Positions 51,490 through 59,889 of a stretch of 64,000 nt of DNA are shown piece by piece. How positions within the stretch are numbered: the first letter of the stretch is position 1; each line of letters starts with the position of its first letter. The DNA comes from Candidatus Krumholzibacteriia bacterium (GTDB lineage Bacteria > Krumholzibacteriota > Krumholzibacteriia > LZORAL124-64-63): contig JADGDU010000025.1 of the NCBI GenBank assembly GCA_016744705.1, positions 281 to 64,280 on the forward strand, written 5' to 3'. Under the pieces are notes generated by a model, which searched no databases, was not told where the DNA came from, and was given only the letters and a program-made list of their open reading frames with translations. The translations under genes and the position numbers were made by a program.

Positions 51490-52353
51490 TTGGGAAAAAT
51501 TTCCAATGATGCTCCCATCGGTGTTTTTGATTCCGGCCTGGGTGGCTTAACTGTTTTGCGGTCGCTTCATCAGCGTCTGCCCCATGAAGATATTGTTTAT
51601 TTTGGGGATACGGCCCGGGTTCCTTATGGGACCAAGGGCGAGAACACAGTGCGCGCTTTTGCCCGGCAGGACGCCGGCCTTCTGGTGGAGAAAGGCGTCA
51701 AGGTTGTGGTGGTTGCTTGCAACACCGCCAGCGCTTTTGCTTTGGATTATTTGCGGGCAACTCTGCCTGTGCCTGTGCTGGGTGTGATTGAACCTGGGGT
51801 GGCCGCGGCCCTGGAGGCAACCCGCGGGGGTGTGGTGGGTGTGATCGGCACCTCGGGCACCATCCGTTCGGGTAAGTACCAGGCTGGATTGCGCGCCGGG
51901 GGTTTGCATGATGACCAGATTTTGGCCGTGGAGTGTCCGCTCTTTGTGCCTCTGGTTGAAGAGGATAAAATGGGACAGACCCTTATGCAGTTGGCGGTGC
52001 AGGAATATCTGCAACCTCTGAAAGACGCCGGGGTAGATACTTTGATTTTAGGGTGCACGCACTACCCCTTGTTGAAAGATGATATCGGCTCTTTCATGGG
52101 GCCGAAGACGGCGCTGGTGGATTCGGCTGATATGTTGGCTGAAGCTGCTGTTGTGTTGTTGCGTCAGGAAGAATTGTTGCGAGGGCAGGAAGTGCCTCAC
52201 ACAGGTGAATTGGATTTTTATCTCAGCGATCTGCCCTGGAAGTTTGCCCAAATTGGCGAACGTTTTCTGGGACGGCCTATTGCTGATGCCACAATCGTCG
52301 GCCTCGATGAGATGGAGGCTGCCGGGAACAAACATGAGGGAGATAACCCATGA
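51490..52353 (+). CDS. murI: Glutamate racemase
   Basis: MurI makes D-glutamate for peptidoglycan. The 287-residue protein has [30 protein letters not shown] and both catalytic Cys motifs, [10 protein letters not shown] and [24 protein letters not shown] lies between them. The TTG at 51490 is favoured, with AAGGTGG 7 nt upstream; an earlier in-frame TTG at 51466 is possible. It sits tightly between GerMN and rph. Confidence 0.94.
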   Translation: MGKISNDAPIGVFDSGLGGLTVLRSLHQRLPHEDIVYFGDTARVPYGTKGENTVRAFARQDAGLLVEKGVKVVVVACNTASAFALDYLRATLPVPVLGVIEPGVAAALEATRGGVVGVIGTSGTIRSGKYQAGLRAGGLHDDQILAVECPLFVPLVEEDKMGQTLMQLAVQEYLQPLKDAGVDTLILGCTHYPLLKDDIGSFMGPKTALVDSADMLAEAAVVLLRQEELLRGQEVPHTGELDFYLSDLPWKFAQIGERFLGRPIADATIVGLDEMEAAGNKHEGDNP

Positions 52354-53060
52354 TTGAACGCGCAGAGAACAGAGGACTGCAACAGTTGCGTCCCACCACT
52401 ATTACCCGTGATTATCTGCCCCACGCCGAAGGCTCCTGCCTGGTGGTGATGGGTAATACTCATGTGATTTGCACTGCGAGCATCGCCAACGGAACGCCCC
52501 GCTGGTTGAAAGGCTCAGGCCAGGGCTGGGTCACAGCTGAGTATGGCATGCTGCCGCGCAGCACCGGCGACCGCATGCGCCGTGAAGCAGCTGGCAATGG
52601 CCAGAGCGGGCGCACCATGGAAATTCAGCGCCTGATTGGCCGCAGCATGCGCGCCGTGACCGACATGTACGCCATCGGCGATCTTACTATTACTTTGGAT
52701 TGCGATGTGATCAAAGCCGACGGCGGCACCCGCTGCGCCTCCATTAACGGTGCGGCCGTAGCGCTTTATGATGCCCTCAGTCGCTTGCGTTTGAAGCGCC
52801 ATCCCATGCGTTCCATGGTAGGGGCCATCAGCCTCGGTGTGGTGCAGGGTGAAGTGTTGATGGACTTGGACTATCCCGAAGACAGCAATGCCGAAACCGA
52901 CATGAATTTGGTCATGGCTGAAGGCGGCGGGTTGATTGAAATTCAGGGGACCGCCGAACAGAAGCCATTCACCCGGGAACAACTGGACCGCATGCTCGAT
53001 TTGGGCGGCGCCGCCATCGGAAAAATCAATGAACTGCAACGCCAGGTTTTGGGAGCATAA
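52350..53060 (+). CDS. rph: Ribonuclease PH
   Basis: RNase PH is a phosphorolytic 3'-5' exoribonuclease that trims tRNA precursors. The 236-residue protein begins [20 protein letters not shown] and has [34 protein letters not shown], the phosphate-site [18 protein letters not shown], and [17 protein letters not shown]. Its start overlaps the murI stop in ATGA form. Confidence 0.97.
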   Translation: MIERAENRGLQQLRPTTITRDYLPHAEGSCLVVMGNTHVICTASIANGTPRWLKGSGQGWVTAEYGMLPRSTGDRMRREAAGNGQSGRTMEIQRLIGRSMRAVTDMYAIGDLTITLDCDVIKADGGTRCASINGAAVALYDALSRLRLKRHPMRSMVGAISLGVVQGEVLMDLDYPEDSNAETDMNLVMAEGGGLIEIQGTAEQKPFTREQLDRMLDLGGAAIGKINELQRQVLGA

Positions 53061-53065
53061 GTACG

Positions 53066-54088
53066 ATGAGTAATATCCGACGCAAGGTGGTTCTGGCCAG
53101 CCGCAATCAGGACAAAGTTCGCGAAATGCAACAGCTCTTTGAGGGCCTGGATTTTGATGTGCTTTCGTCCGCCGATTTTCCTGGCTTGCCTGATGTGATT
53201 GAAGACGGCACCACCATTGTGGGCAATGCCCGCCGGAAGGCAATTATTACTGCGGCGTATACTGGAGAAATTTCAGTGGCCGATGATACTTCTCTGGAAG
53301 TCAGAGAACTGAACGGGTTCCCGGATATTTTTGCAGCACGTTTTTCCGGTGCCGAAGCCACTTACGGAAGTAATGTTGATTTGATGCTGGAGATGATGGC
53401 TGGCGTGCCTGCGGAATTTCGGCAGGCACGTTTTTCCACTGCTTGTGTGTGGGTTGATCCGCGCCCGGCCCATGATGATTTTGACGTGGCCCGGCCGGCT
53501 GTTGGCCGCTGGCTGAGAAACCCCTGGGCGCGCAGCATTGGTGTGCGCGATTCCGGCGAAGAGTGGGATTATTGGAACGGGTTTGTGGATCGTCGCGCGG
53601 CCTGGGACAAATACCGCCGGAGTATGGAATTGGACCTGAACAGTTGGGGCCATGATAAGTCTCGGTTGAAGAAAATTGCGGATGGATTGTTCCTTGGCTG
53701 TGCGGATGCTTTGCGGCCGGGGGAAGAGCTTGATGAGAGTTTGGTTGAGGATGGAATGCGTCTGCCTGATAGTGAAATTTGGGCTGTGCCGGGGCCCGAG
53801 ATGGGTGGACAACCTTTGACTGTGGTGGCCCCTGGTGGGTTGCCTGCTGAGGCTCCGGGGCGAGAGTTGAATGGGCCTTATTGGTATGAAATTTCTACGG
53901 TGGGGCGTGTAGTTGGGGATATTACTGAGCAAGCCATTGGGTCGCGTGGGTTTGGATATGATCCGGTGTTTCAGCCGGTGGGCGAGATGCGGACTTTGGC
54001 GGAGATGCCGGGTGGGGAGAAGAATGCTATTAGCCATCGGGGGCGGGCTATGCGCCGGTTGATGGATGGTGTTGGCGGGATTTATTGA
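53066..54088 (+). CDS. rdgB: RdgB/HAM1-type nucleotide pyrophosphatase with large internal insertion
   Basis: RdgB hydrolyses dITP and XTP to keep them out of DNA. Family motifs are clear at both ends: VVLASRNQDKVREMQQLF, SVADDTSLEV (metal loop), FPDIFAARFSGAEAT, then SRGFGYDPVFQP, LAEMPGGEKN and ISHRGRAMRRL. Normal RdgB is about 200 residues; this one is 340. The extra 140 residues (about 133-273) sit after the strand ARFSTACVWVDP and before GRVVGDITEQA. They are rich in Trp, Asp and Arg and have no recognised fold. The last 450 nt use G/T-ending codons far more than their neighbours. It follows rph by 5 nt, as is common. A modified activity is possible. Confidence 0.85.
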   Translation: MSNIRRKVVLASRNQDKVREMQQLFEGLDFDVLSSADFPGLPDVIEDGTTIVGNARRKAIITAAYTGEISVADDTSLEVRELNGFPDIFAARFSGAEATYGSNVDLMLEMMAGVPAEFRQARFSTACVWVDPRPAHDDFDVARPAVGRWLRNPWARSIGVRDSGEEWDYWNGFVDRRAAWDKYRRSMELDLNSWGHDKSRLKKIADGLFLGCADALRPGEELDESLVEDGMRLPDSEIWAVPGPEMGGQPLTVVAPGGLPAEAPGRELNGPYWYEISTVGRVVGDITEQAIGSRGFGYDPVFQPVGEMRTLAEMPGGEKNAISHRGRAMRRLMDGVGGIY

Positions 54089-54146
54089 TCATTGCTTGGC
54101 TGGGATTGCCCCCCGGGGGGCATTGCTCTAATAAATCATTGAGAAT

Positions 54147-54184
54147 GAGGGTGCCAATTGAAAAATAGGCACCCTCGATTTTTT
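54147..54184. terminator. Terminator between rdgB and the flavodoxin-fold gene
   Basis: GAGGGTGCC and GGCACCCTC form a perfect 9-bp stem with a 12-nt loop, followed by GATTTTTT. It ends the smpB-to-rdgB run and overlaps the last base pairs of the converging gene. Confidence 0.9.
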
Positions 54185-54740
54185 AAAACGATTCCAACAA
54201 AGCCCGGTACTGCGCAGTCTTGACCTGCAAATCCTCTTCTGAAATTGCCCGCTCAAACTGATCACCTTCGGGCATCACCGAGTGGACGGCAAAAACCGGG
54301 CTCCATTTCATGCTGCAATACATGGCGGTGAGGCGGAAGGGGATGAGAATATCATCAAAATCTGCTTTGAATGGCCCTTCTTTGGTGTAGCCTCCTTCGG
54401 GAGCGCCCACTGTGAGAACTGTTTGCCAGATTTTGCCGGCCAGCTTGTCGCCCTCTCCAGGAGGGAAGGCAAAGCCTTTTTCCAGGACGGTATCTTCCCA
54501 TTGCTTTAGTAGCGCAGGGCTACTCAGCCAATATAAAGGGTGCTGAAAAATGATGACGTCGTGAGCGGTGAGGATGCTTTGCTCGCTGGCAGCGTTGATT
54601 TGGAAATCTGGATACTCTTCATACATGTCGCGGATGGTGACGTTGGGCATATCCTCGACGGCCTCCATGAGGGCCTTGTTGCCGCGGGATTGCTCAATAT
54701 TGGGATGAAAAATATTGATGAGAATTTTCTTTGCGGACAT
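54183..54740 (-). CDS. NAD(P)H dehydrogenase (quinone), KefF/flavodoxin_2 family
   Basis: The 185-residue protein has the flavodoxin_2 fold: KKILINIFHPNIEQSRGN, IIFQHPLYWLSSPALLKQWE (FMN-binding), GKIWQTVLTVGAPEGGYTKE and PFRLTAMYCSMKWSPVFAVH. It probably reduces quinones or serves as a KefF/KefG-type ancillary enzyme for a potassium channel; no kefB or kefC gene is in the window. AAGGAGC precedes the start. Confidence 0.88.
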   Translation of the reverse strand: MSAKKILINIFHPNIEQSRGNKALMEAVEDMPNVTIRDMYEEYPDFQINAASEQSILTAHDVIIFQHPLYWLSSPALLKQWEDTVLEKGFAFPPGEGDKLAGKIWQTVLTVGAPEGGYTKEGPFKADFDDILIPFRLTAMYCSMKWSPVFAVHSVMPEGDQFERAISEEDLQVKTAQYRALLESF

Positions 54741-55040
54741 TGAAGCTCCTTTGGCCGTGCCAATGTAGGTGATTTCAGGTTTATTTCAGTTTTTGTTTGA
54801 GAACACTATTAACCCGATATCGTTAAATTGTAAAGGGTCTGACTCCTCAAATGGGCATGAAATGAAAATAAGGCAACCTACTTTGACACTCGGGTTTGAC
54901 AGATGGCTGTTCAGAGATGATCATTGTGCCCGGTCAGTACTCCTGAAGTTGTTCGATTGTGCTTGAATTTGGCTGTTTTATTAAGGCCAGAGTAGCGCAG
55001 AGGCTTTTTAGCCGGAATGGTTCAGGATTTGCATATCGGT

Positions 55041-55117
<77 letters not shown>

Positions 55118-55250
55118 ATTTTCGCAAATGATGGATGCTTGATGACTTGACAGAAGTCAGCCCGTTGTTCATTATTCGCGTCCGCCCGCAGGGTGAGGTC
55201 TCTGGTTTTCCAGAGAATCCGGCGTGATGCGGGTCCCGATTCCTATCGGT

Positions 55251-55327
55251 GCGCCCGTAGCTCAGTTGGATAGAGCAGCGGACTTCTAATCCGCAGGCCG
55301 CAGGTTCGAATCCTGCCGGGCGTACCA
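55251..55327 (+). tRNA. tRNA-Arg (anticodon TCT)
   Basis: The 77-nt gene has the acceptor GCGCCCG/CGGGCGT and a D-arm CTCAGTTGGATAGAG. Anticodon stem CGGA..TCCG with loop CTTCTAA gives TCT. T-loop GGTTCGAATCC and encoded CCA follow. Confidence 0.97.
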
Positions 55328-55345
55328 AAACGCAATATTATGGTG

Positions 55346-55421
55346 GTGGCTGTAGCTCAGTCGGCAGAGCCCCTGGTTGTGGTCCAGGTGGTCGTGGGTT
55401 CGAATCCCATCAGCCACCCCA
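55346..55421 (+). tRNA. tRNA-His (anticodon GTG)
   Basis: The 76-nt gene has the acceptor GTGGCTG/CAGCCAC, with the G at 55345 just before it as the histidine-specific G-1. Anticodon loop TTGTGGT gives GTG. T-loop GGTTCGAATCC and encoded CCA follow. Confidence 0.97.
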
Positions 55422-55536
55422 TTTTTTTATCCGCTTTCAAGCTGTTACCTGCTACATTATTCCTCCCGCCGCACAGCCGGCTTGAAACAACAATCAGTTG
55501 AAGGGCTTAATTGCGCCCAAAAATAAGGAGATCAGC

Positions 55537-56037
55537 ATGGCTGGCGTCAACAAGGTTATTATTATCGGCAACCTGGGTCGTGACCCGGAAATCAAGTACA
55601 CCCAGAGTAATGTGCCCGTAGCCAACTTCAGTGTGGCCACCAGCGAGAGCTGGAAGGATAAGACCAGCGGCGAATGGCAGGAGAAGACCGAATGGCATCG
55701 CATCGTTGCCTGGCGTCACCTGGCCGAACGTGCCGAGAAATATCTGCGCAAGGGCAAGCAGGTTTATGTAGAGGGCAAGCTTGAGACCCGCAAATGGCAG
55801 GGGCAGGACGGACAAGACCGGTACACCACTGAGATTGTGGCTGTGCAGCTACAGATGCTGGGCCGTAAGGATGAAGACGGACAGTACAGCGGCGGCAGTG
55901 GTGGCGGCGGTGGCGGCGGCGCTGCAGGCGGAGGCGGCTTTGGCAGTCCTTCCGGTGGCGGCGGCGGCGAGTTCAACCCCCCAGCCATGGGTGGCGGCGG
56001 CGGAGCGGCTTCTGAGGATGACGACTTGCCGTTCTAG
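55537..56037 (+). CDS. ssb: Single-stranded DNA-binding protein
   Basis: SSB coats single-stranded DNA in replication and repair. The 166-residue protein has [34 protein letters not shown] and [19 protein letters not shown] in the OB fold (1-112). A very Gly-rich linker follows (about 120-158), then the acidic tip DDDLPF that recruits partner proteins. AAGGAGATCAGC precedes the ATG at 55537. No rpsF or rpsR neighbours are present, unlike in many genomes. Confidence 0.97.
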   Translation: MAGVNKVIIIGNLGRDPEIKYTQSNVPVANFSVATSESWKDKTSGEWQEKTEWHRIVAWRHLAERAEKYLRKGKQVYVEGKLETRKWQGQDGQDRYTTEIVAVQLQMLGRKDEDGQYSGGSGGGGGGGAAGGGGFGSPSGGGGGEFNPPAMGGGGGAASEDDDLPF

Positions 56038-56063
56038 ATTGCCCCAGTTGGAATTGATATGGA

Positions 56064-56096
56064 AGCCCTGCTCTATTAAGAGTGGGGCTTTTTTTA
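56064..56096 (+). terminator. Terminator after ssb
   Basis: AGCCCTGCTCT pairs with AGAGTGGGGCT over 11 positions (two G-U pairs) with a 4-nt loop, followed by seven T's. It reaches the last base of the converging nth gene. Confidence 0.85.
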
Positions 56097-56753
56097 GGCC
56101 CTGACCTCACACCAGCGGTAGAGGATGCAGTTGTCGCACTTGGGCGCACGGGCGCGGCAGGTTTTGCGGCCGTGATCGATGATCAGGTGGCCAAAATCGG
56201 GGGACTCGTGCAGGGGCACACACTCCAGGAGTTGTTTCTCTACTTTGACGGGGTTGTCCTGGTCGGTGAGTCCCAGTTTGCGGGTGATGCGGCCTACGTG
56301 GGTGTCCACGACCATGCCTTCAGGAGTGTTCCAAATTTCGCCCAGAACGACGTTGGCCGTTTTGCGACCTACACCAGGGACCTTGATGAGTTCCTTCATG
56401 GTGCTGGGAACCTGGCCATCGTGTTCGGTGAGGATTTTGATGGCCGCGCCCTGGAGAGATTTGCTTTTGTTGCGGTAGAAACCGGTGCTGTGGATGGCTT
56501 CTTCGATCTCTTCGATGGGGGCGTCGGCGAAGTGTTGTGGGGTGGGGAATTGGGCGAAGAGGCCGGGGGTGACTTTATTGACTCTGGCGTCTGTGCATTG
56601 GGCGGAAAGCACCGTGGCGACCAGAAGTTGCCAGGCGTCTTCGTGGATGAGAGAGCATTCGGTGTGGGGGAATTCTTCCCGGAGTGTGGCGATGATGAGT
56701 TTGAATTTTTTGCGTCGGGTGGCCACGGTTTTCAGGGGTTTGGGGGAGGGCAT
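56094..56753 (-). CDS. nth: Endonuclease III
   Basis: This DNA glycosylase/AP lyase removes oxidised pyrimidines. The 219-residue protein has the HhH motif LIKVPGVGRKTANVVLG with the catalytic Lys and VVDTHVGRITRKLGL with the catalytic Asp. A C-terminal [4Fe-4S] motif, C-x6-C-x2-C-x5-C (CRARAPKCDNCILYRWC), follows. It starts at the ATG at 56753, converging with ssb. Confidence 0.96.
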   Translation of the reverse strand: MPSPKPLKTVATRRKKFKLIIATLREEFPHTECSLIHEDAWQLLVATVLSAQCTDARVNKVTPGLFAQFPTPQHFADAPIEEIEEAIHSTGFYRNKSKSLQGAAIKILTEHDGQVPSTMKELIKVPGVGRKTANVVLGEIWNTPEGMVVDTHVGRITRKLGLTDQDNPVKVEKQLLECVPLHESPDFGHLIIDHGRKTCRARAPKCDNCILYRWCEVRA

Positions 56754-56872
56754 TATTTGAGGGTCCTTTTTCGGGGTTGGCTTGACTTTGGGAGGGGCTG
56801 GTGCTAGTTTTCGGCTCCCGTCTGGGAAGGTACGCTGAGTTGTGCCTCTAAGGTAGGATTAAAAATTCTGGT

Positions 56873-56948
<76 letters not shown>

Positions 56949-56956
56949 ATCGTAAA

Positions 56957-56991
56957 TAAAGGACTTACAGATTTTGTCGTAAGTCCTTTTT
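56957..56991 (+). terminator. Terminator after tRNA-Lys
   Basis: AAAGGACTTAC and GTAAGTCCTTT pair over 11 bp around a 10-nt loop, ending in a run of T's. Confidence 0.88.
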
Positions 56992-57045
56992 CATTAGAAA
57001 AACAGGACCCCAGTTCCCCAGGGCCCCATCACAATCCAATCAAAT

Positions 57046-57813
57046 TTACCGATACAAACTCTTCACATTATCCCAAGACATATCTTCCGTAGCCACAATA
57101 TTGTTAGCCGGACACCACTTGGATTGAAGAACTTCATTCTTAATAGGCATATCCCCATAAGAACAATCCTGGTTGTGGTTGATGCCGCCGGACTGGCTGA
57201 CCCAGGCCGCGACGCCCATCAAGCTATAATCCCAGTCACCTTGAACTTCAAAGGTGTAGGTCATTTCCACAGATTCGCCGGCCATCAAAGTAAAGTCTTC
57301 GCCTGTCAAAGGTGTCATGTAGGTTTTGACATGACGAGGCAGGCGGGACATGCCGGAAGCCGAGGGCACTTCTTCATCCAAAGTAGCCACCATAAAGAAG
57401 GAAGCACCAGTCACATTCTCTTCAGCGACAATAGTGGCGGTGAAGGTACCAAAACCCTCTTCGGCCAACAGGATGACCAAAGGCGAGGGGCGGCTCCGGT
57501 TGATCTCGTAGTCTGTCTCCAGGCAGGTGACGGGGTAAACATCGTTCACTCCATTACCGGCGATGGTGGGCCAGGCTTCCACATTGTAGAACGCCACGCG
57601 GTCCGTATTAAAGGTATCATTGAAGTCGTTTTGAATGAGGCAGATTTCGGAGGCATCGTGGCTTTCGAGGAATTCAGTGACCGCAACTGCGGCATCTGGG
57701 CAATAGCCTCACCAATCGGCGGTGAAATGTTCGAAATGCACAACTCTTTCGGCTGCATAAGCTGTGGTACTCACAGCTAAGATAGCCAGACAAATGATTA
57801 AGCCTTTTTTCAT
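57046..57813 (-). CDS. Secreted thioredoxin-like protein, candidate selenoprotein (UGA at codon 35)
   Basis: Reading through one in-frame TGA (57711-57709) gives a 255-residue protein. It has a Sec signal peptide (MKKGLIICLAILAVSTTAYA), then ERVVHFEHFTADW-U-GYCPDA, so the TGA sits at the first position of a CxxC motif. A WPTI segment (residues 81-84) matches a thioredoxin cis-Pro loop, and the rest (about 110-255) looks like a beta-sandwich. The surrounding HFTADWxGYCP is like Omp28-type thioredoxin proteins (FTGTWCGxCP). The ATG at 57813 has GGAAGGA upstream. A stem-loop right after the UGA looks like a bacterial SECIS element. Other genes here use TGA as a stop, so recoding must be local. 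A pseudogene is the alternative. Confidence 0.7.
57675..57711 (-). promoter_or_regulatory. Candidate SECIS element following the UGA codon
   Basis: On the minus strand UGA is followed by 16 nt, then CCGC-AGUU-GCGG (57692-57681), a stem with a 4-nt apical loop. An added G-U pair, a 2x2 internal loop and a CAG/CUG helix extend it to 57698-57675. The loop has a G in its second position, and it begins 20 nt after UGA, within the range reported for bacterial SECIS elements. It overlaps coding sequence, as bacterial SECIS elements do. Confidence 0.62.
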
Positions 57814-58049
57814 GGAGATTCCTTCCAACTCAAGGGTAAATCAAACACGGCGAATGGCGCTGGCTGAGTGCATAAGTAGTTTAAGAACAACCTAATACTC
57901 CCAATGCCAACTTGAAGATTTTACCTGAAATTAAATCCTCGGTCAAGCATGGCGAGAAAAAACGTTAACTTTTTATCAAAAATTCGATAATTAATTTTCA
58001 TAATGCATTCGGTAGACCAACATAAAGTTCGTGAATTTATGTTTTAGGG

Positions 58050-59639
58050 CTATTGGGACAACAACATCACCATCAACTGCGTGGCGACCGTCACAATGAT
58101 CAGCGCCACGGGGTAAGAAGCGGCGTAGGTCACTGCCGGGATGTCCGAATCTGTCTTTTCGGTGATGGCGCCCATGCCTGGGGTGGAGGTCATGCTGCCG
58201 CAGATTCCGCCCAGCAATTGCAACAGATCAAGTTTCAGCACCTTGGATGCGAAGACGTAGCCTGTGGCCATGGGAACGATGGCCACCGCAGCGGCCATGG
58301 CAAAAAGAGACGGGCCAAATTCCTGAAGAACGCCGAGGAACCGTCCGCCAGCCAGGACGCCGGCCTGGGCCAGAAAAAGACTCAGGCCGATTTCCGTGAG
58401 CACCAACCGTGCAGGTCGCGGCAAGTGGCCTTTCAGTTTGCCGATGCCACCGAAGTGACTCAGACAGAGGGCCGTCAGCAGGGGGCCGCCAGCCAGGCCC
58501 AGCGAAATACGGGCGCCTCCAGGTATGGGTAGAGGCAACGAGCCAAGGCCAATACCCAGCAGGATGCCGATAGACAAGGAGATCAAGTCGGTTTCGTCGA
58601 GCAGCCGCATACGGTGGCCAGCAAATTCGGTGAACTTCTTTAGCCGGGCGGTCTGCCCCACCACGTGCAGCAAATCTGCTTTTTGGATGCGCGTGTCCAG
58701 GCTGGGCACAAAACTCACATCGTAGCGCAAGACGCGGGTGACAATGACGCCAAACCGGTTGGGCAGGGCCAATTGGGCCAGGGTACGGCCCACCATTTCT
58801 TTGGAGGTGACCACCACCCGACGGCGTTGTGAATCGGTGTCCATGGTGTAGGGCAGATCGCTCGGACGTCCGAGGAATTCAACGATGTCAGGTAAATTTT
58901 CGTTATCGCCGATGACAAGTATTTGCTGGCCCTGTTCCAGGGGAGCTTCACCGTCAAAAGGCACCAACTGTTCTCCCTGAAGGATGCGGGAAATTTGGCC
59001 GCGGGCGTGGGCCAGAAAGTGAATGTCGGCCACACGCCGACCGAAGACGGCGGGGTTCATCACTTCCACCAGGGCCCGGCGGATCTCACGTTGGTTGACG
59101 GTGGAAGATTCGATCAGCCCGGCTTCGACATTCAGGTCGCGGCCCAGCAGACGCGGCAGGAGTTGTACAAAGAGCACCACGCTGACCACACCGAAGGGGT
59201 AGGCCAGGCCGTAGCCGATGGTCACCACCGAGTCGGGAGGTAGGTTCTGAGTAGCCGCCGCCAGGGCGGGAGTGGAGGTCAGTGCACCGGCAAATATGCC
59301 CGCCGCCAGATCCACCGGTACGTGCAACGCCTTGGCCAGAACCGTGGCCGTGGCGGCGCCCACAACTGTCAGAAATATGGCCAACTGGGCTAACCGTGAG
59401 CCCTGCCGCACAAAGGCCTGAAAGAATCCGGGGCCTGCGCCGAGACCTACGCAATACACAAACAGCACGAGTCCCAGCGAGCCCAGAGCCTTGGGCAAAT
59501 CTGCCCCCATAGCGCCCAGGATCAGTGACGAAAAGATGATGCCACTGGTGCCAAGGGAAATACCACTGATCCGGATGCGTCCCAGCAAAAGACCGGAACC
59601 GATGATCATAAAAAGGACGACTACTGGCTGCTCGAGCAT
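58050..59639 (-). CDS. AspT/YidE-type membrane transporter with TrkA-C domains
   Basis: The 529-residue protein has two sets of about five to six TM helices (1-170 and 350-529) around a central cytoplasmic part with two TrkA-C-like domains (about 195-345). In them, FDGEAPLEQGQQILVIGD and TRIQKADLLHVVGQ are typical. The repeat SAGIFAGALTSTPALAAAT / GGICGSMTSTPGMGAITE, one per half, marks the aspartate:alanine exchanger (AAEx) family. It probably exchanges small carboxylates or amino acids; the substrate is not determined. No decarboxylase gene is adjacent. Confidence 0.88.
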   Translation of the reverse strand: MLEQPVVVLFMIIGSGLLLGRIRISGISLGTSGIIFSSLILGAMGADLPKALGSLGLVLFVYCVGLGAGPGFFQAFVRQGSRLAQLAIFLTVVGAATATVLAKALHVPVDLAAGIFAGALTSTPALAAATQNLPPDSVVTIGYGLAYPFGVVSVVLFVQLLPRLLGRDLNVEAGLIESSTVNQREIRRALVEVMNPAVFGRRVADIHFLAHARGQISRILQGEQLVPFDGEAPLEQGQQILVIGDNENLPDIVEFLGRPSDLPYTMDTDSQRRRVVVTSKEMVGRTLAQLALPNRFGVIVTRVLRYDVSFVPSLDTRIQKADLLHVVGQTARLKKFTEFAGHRMRLLDETDLISLSIGILLGIGLGSLPLPIPGGARISLGLAGGPLLTALCLSHFGGIGKLKGHLPRPARLVLTEIGLSLFLAQAGVLAGGRFLGVLQEFGPSLFAMAAAVAIVPMATGYVFASKVLKLDLLQLLGGICGSMTSTPGMGAITEKTDSDIPAVTYAASYPVALIIVTVATQLMVMLLSQ

Positions 59640-59860
59640 GGGATTCCTTCTTCACTCTACAAATTTAGCGGGTATTCATAATTCAATAAAACCACTGGCT
59701 ACAATGATGCGCGGAGGAGAAAAAGTCAGGTGCATTTTACTTTGCTTATGGCTTGGTCAATCTGGCTGCCGCCCCGGTCCATTCAGATCATGCCAGACGG
59801 CCGCTGTGAGGCAGTGATTTAATAAGCATGTTTTTTATTTGGCAATTCATTAATCGTGTA

Positions 59861-59874
59861 TTAGGCTTGCCTAA
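59861..59874 (+). promoter_or_regulatory. DtxR-type operator before the DtxR-FeoA gene
   Basis: TTAGGCTTGCCTAA is a perfect 6-2-6 inverted repeat 16 nt before the GTG start. It matches the TTAGGN..NCCTAA core of DtxR/IdeR iron boxes. An almost identical site lies before feoB. Confidence 0.8.
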
Positions 59875-59889
59875 CGAAAGGCAGGAACC

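Noticed and set aside
55897..56020. GGC-rich repeat region as a tandem repeat or CRISPR
   Set aside because: It codes for the Gly-rich linker of SSB, a normal feature. No CRISPR repeat-spacer pattern was found anywhere in the window.
57046..57597. A shorter gene starting at the GTG at 57597, leaving out the TGA
   Set aside because: It would lack the signal peptide and the thioredoxin motif, and there is no ribosome site. The upstream ATG at 57813 has a good one and reads in the same frame through TGA.
57709..57711. Reassigned genetic code with UGA as Trp or Gly
   Set aside because: TGA ends many genes here at expected lengths and forms ATGA overlaps with the next start, so it is a stop in general.
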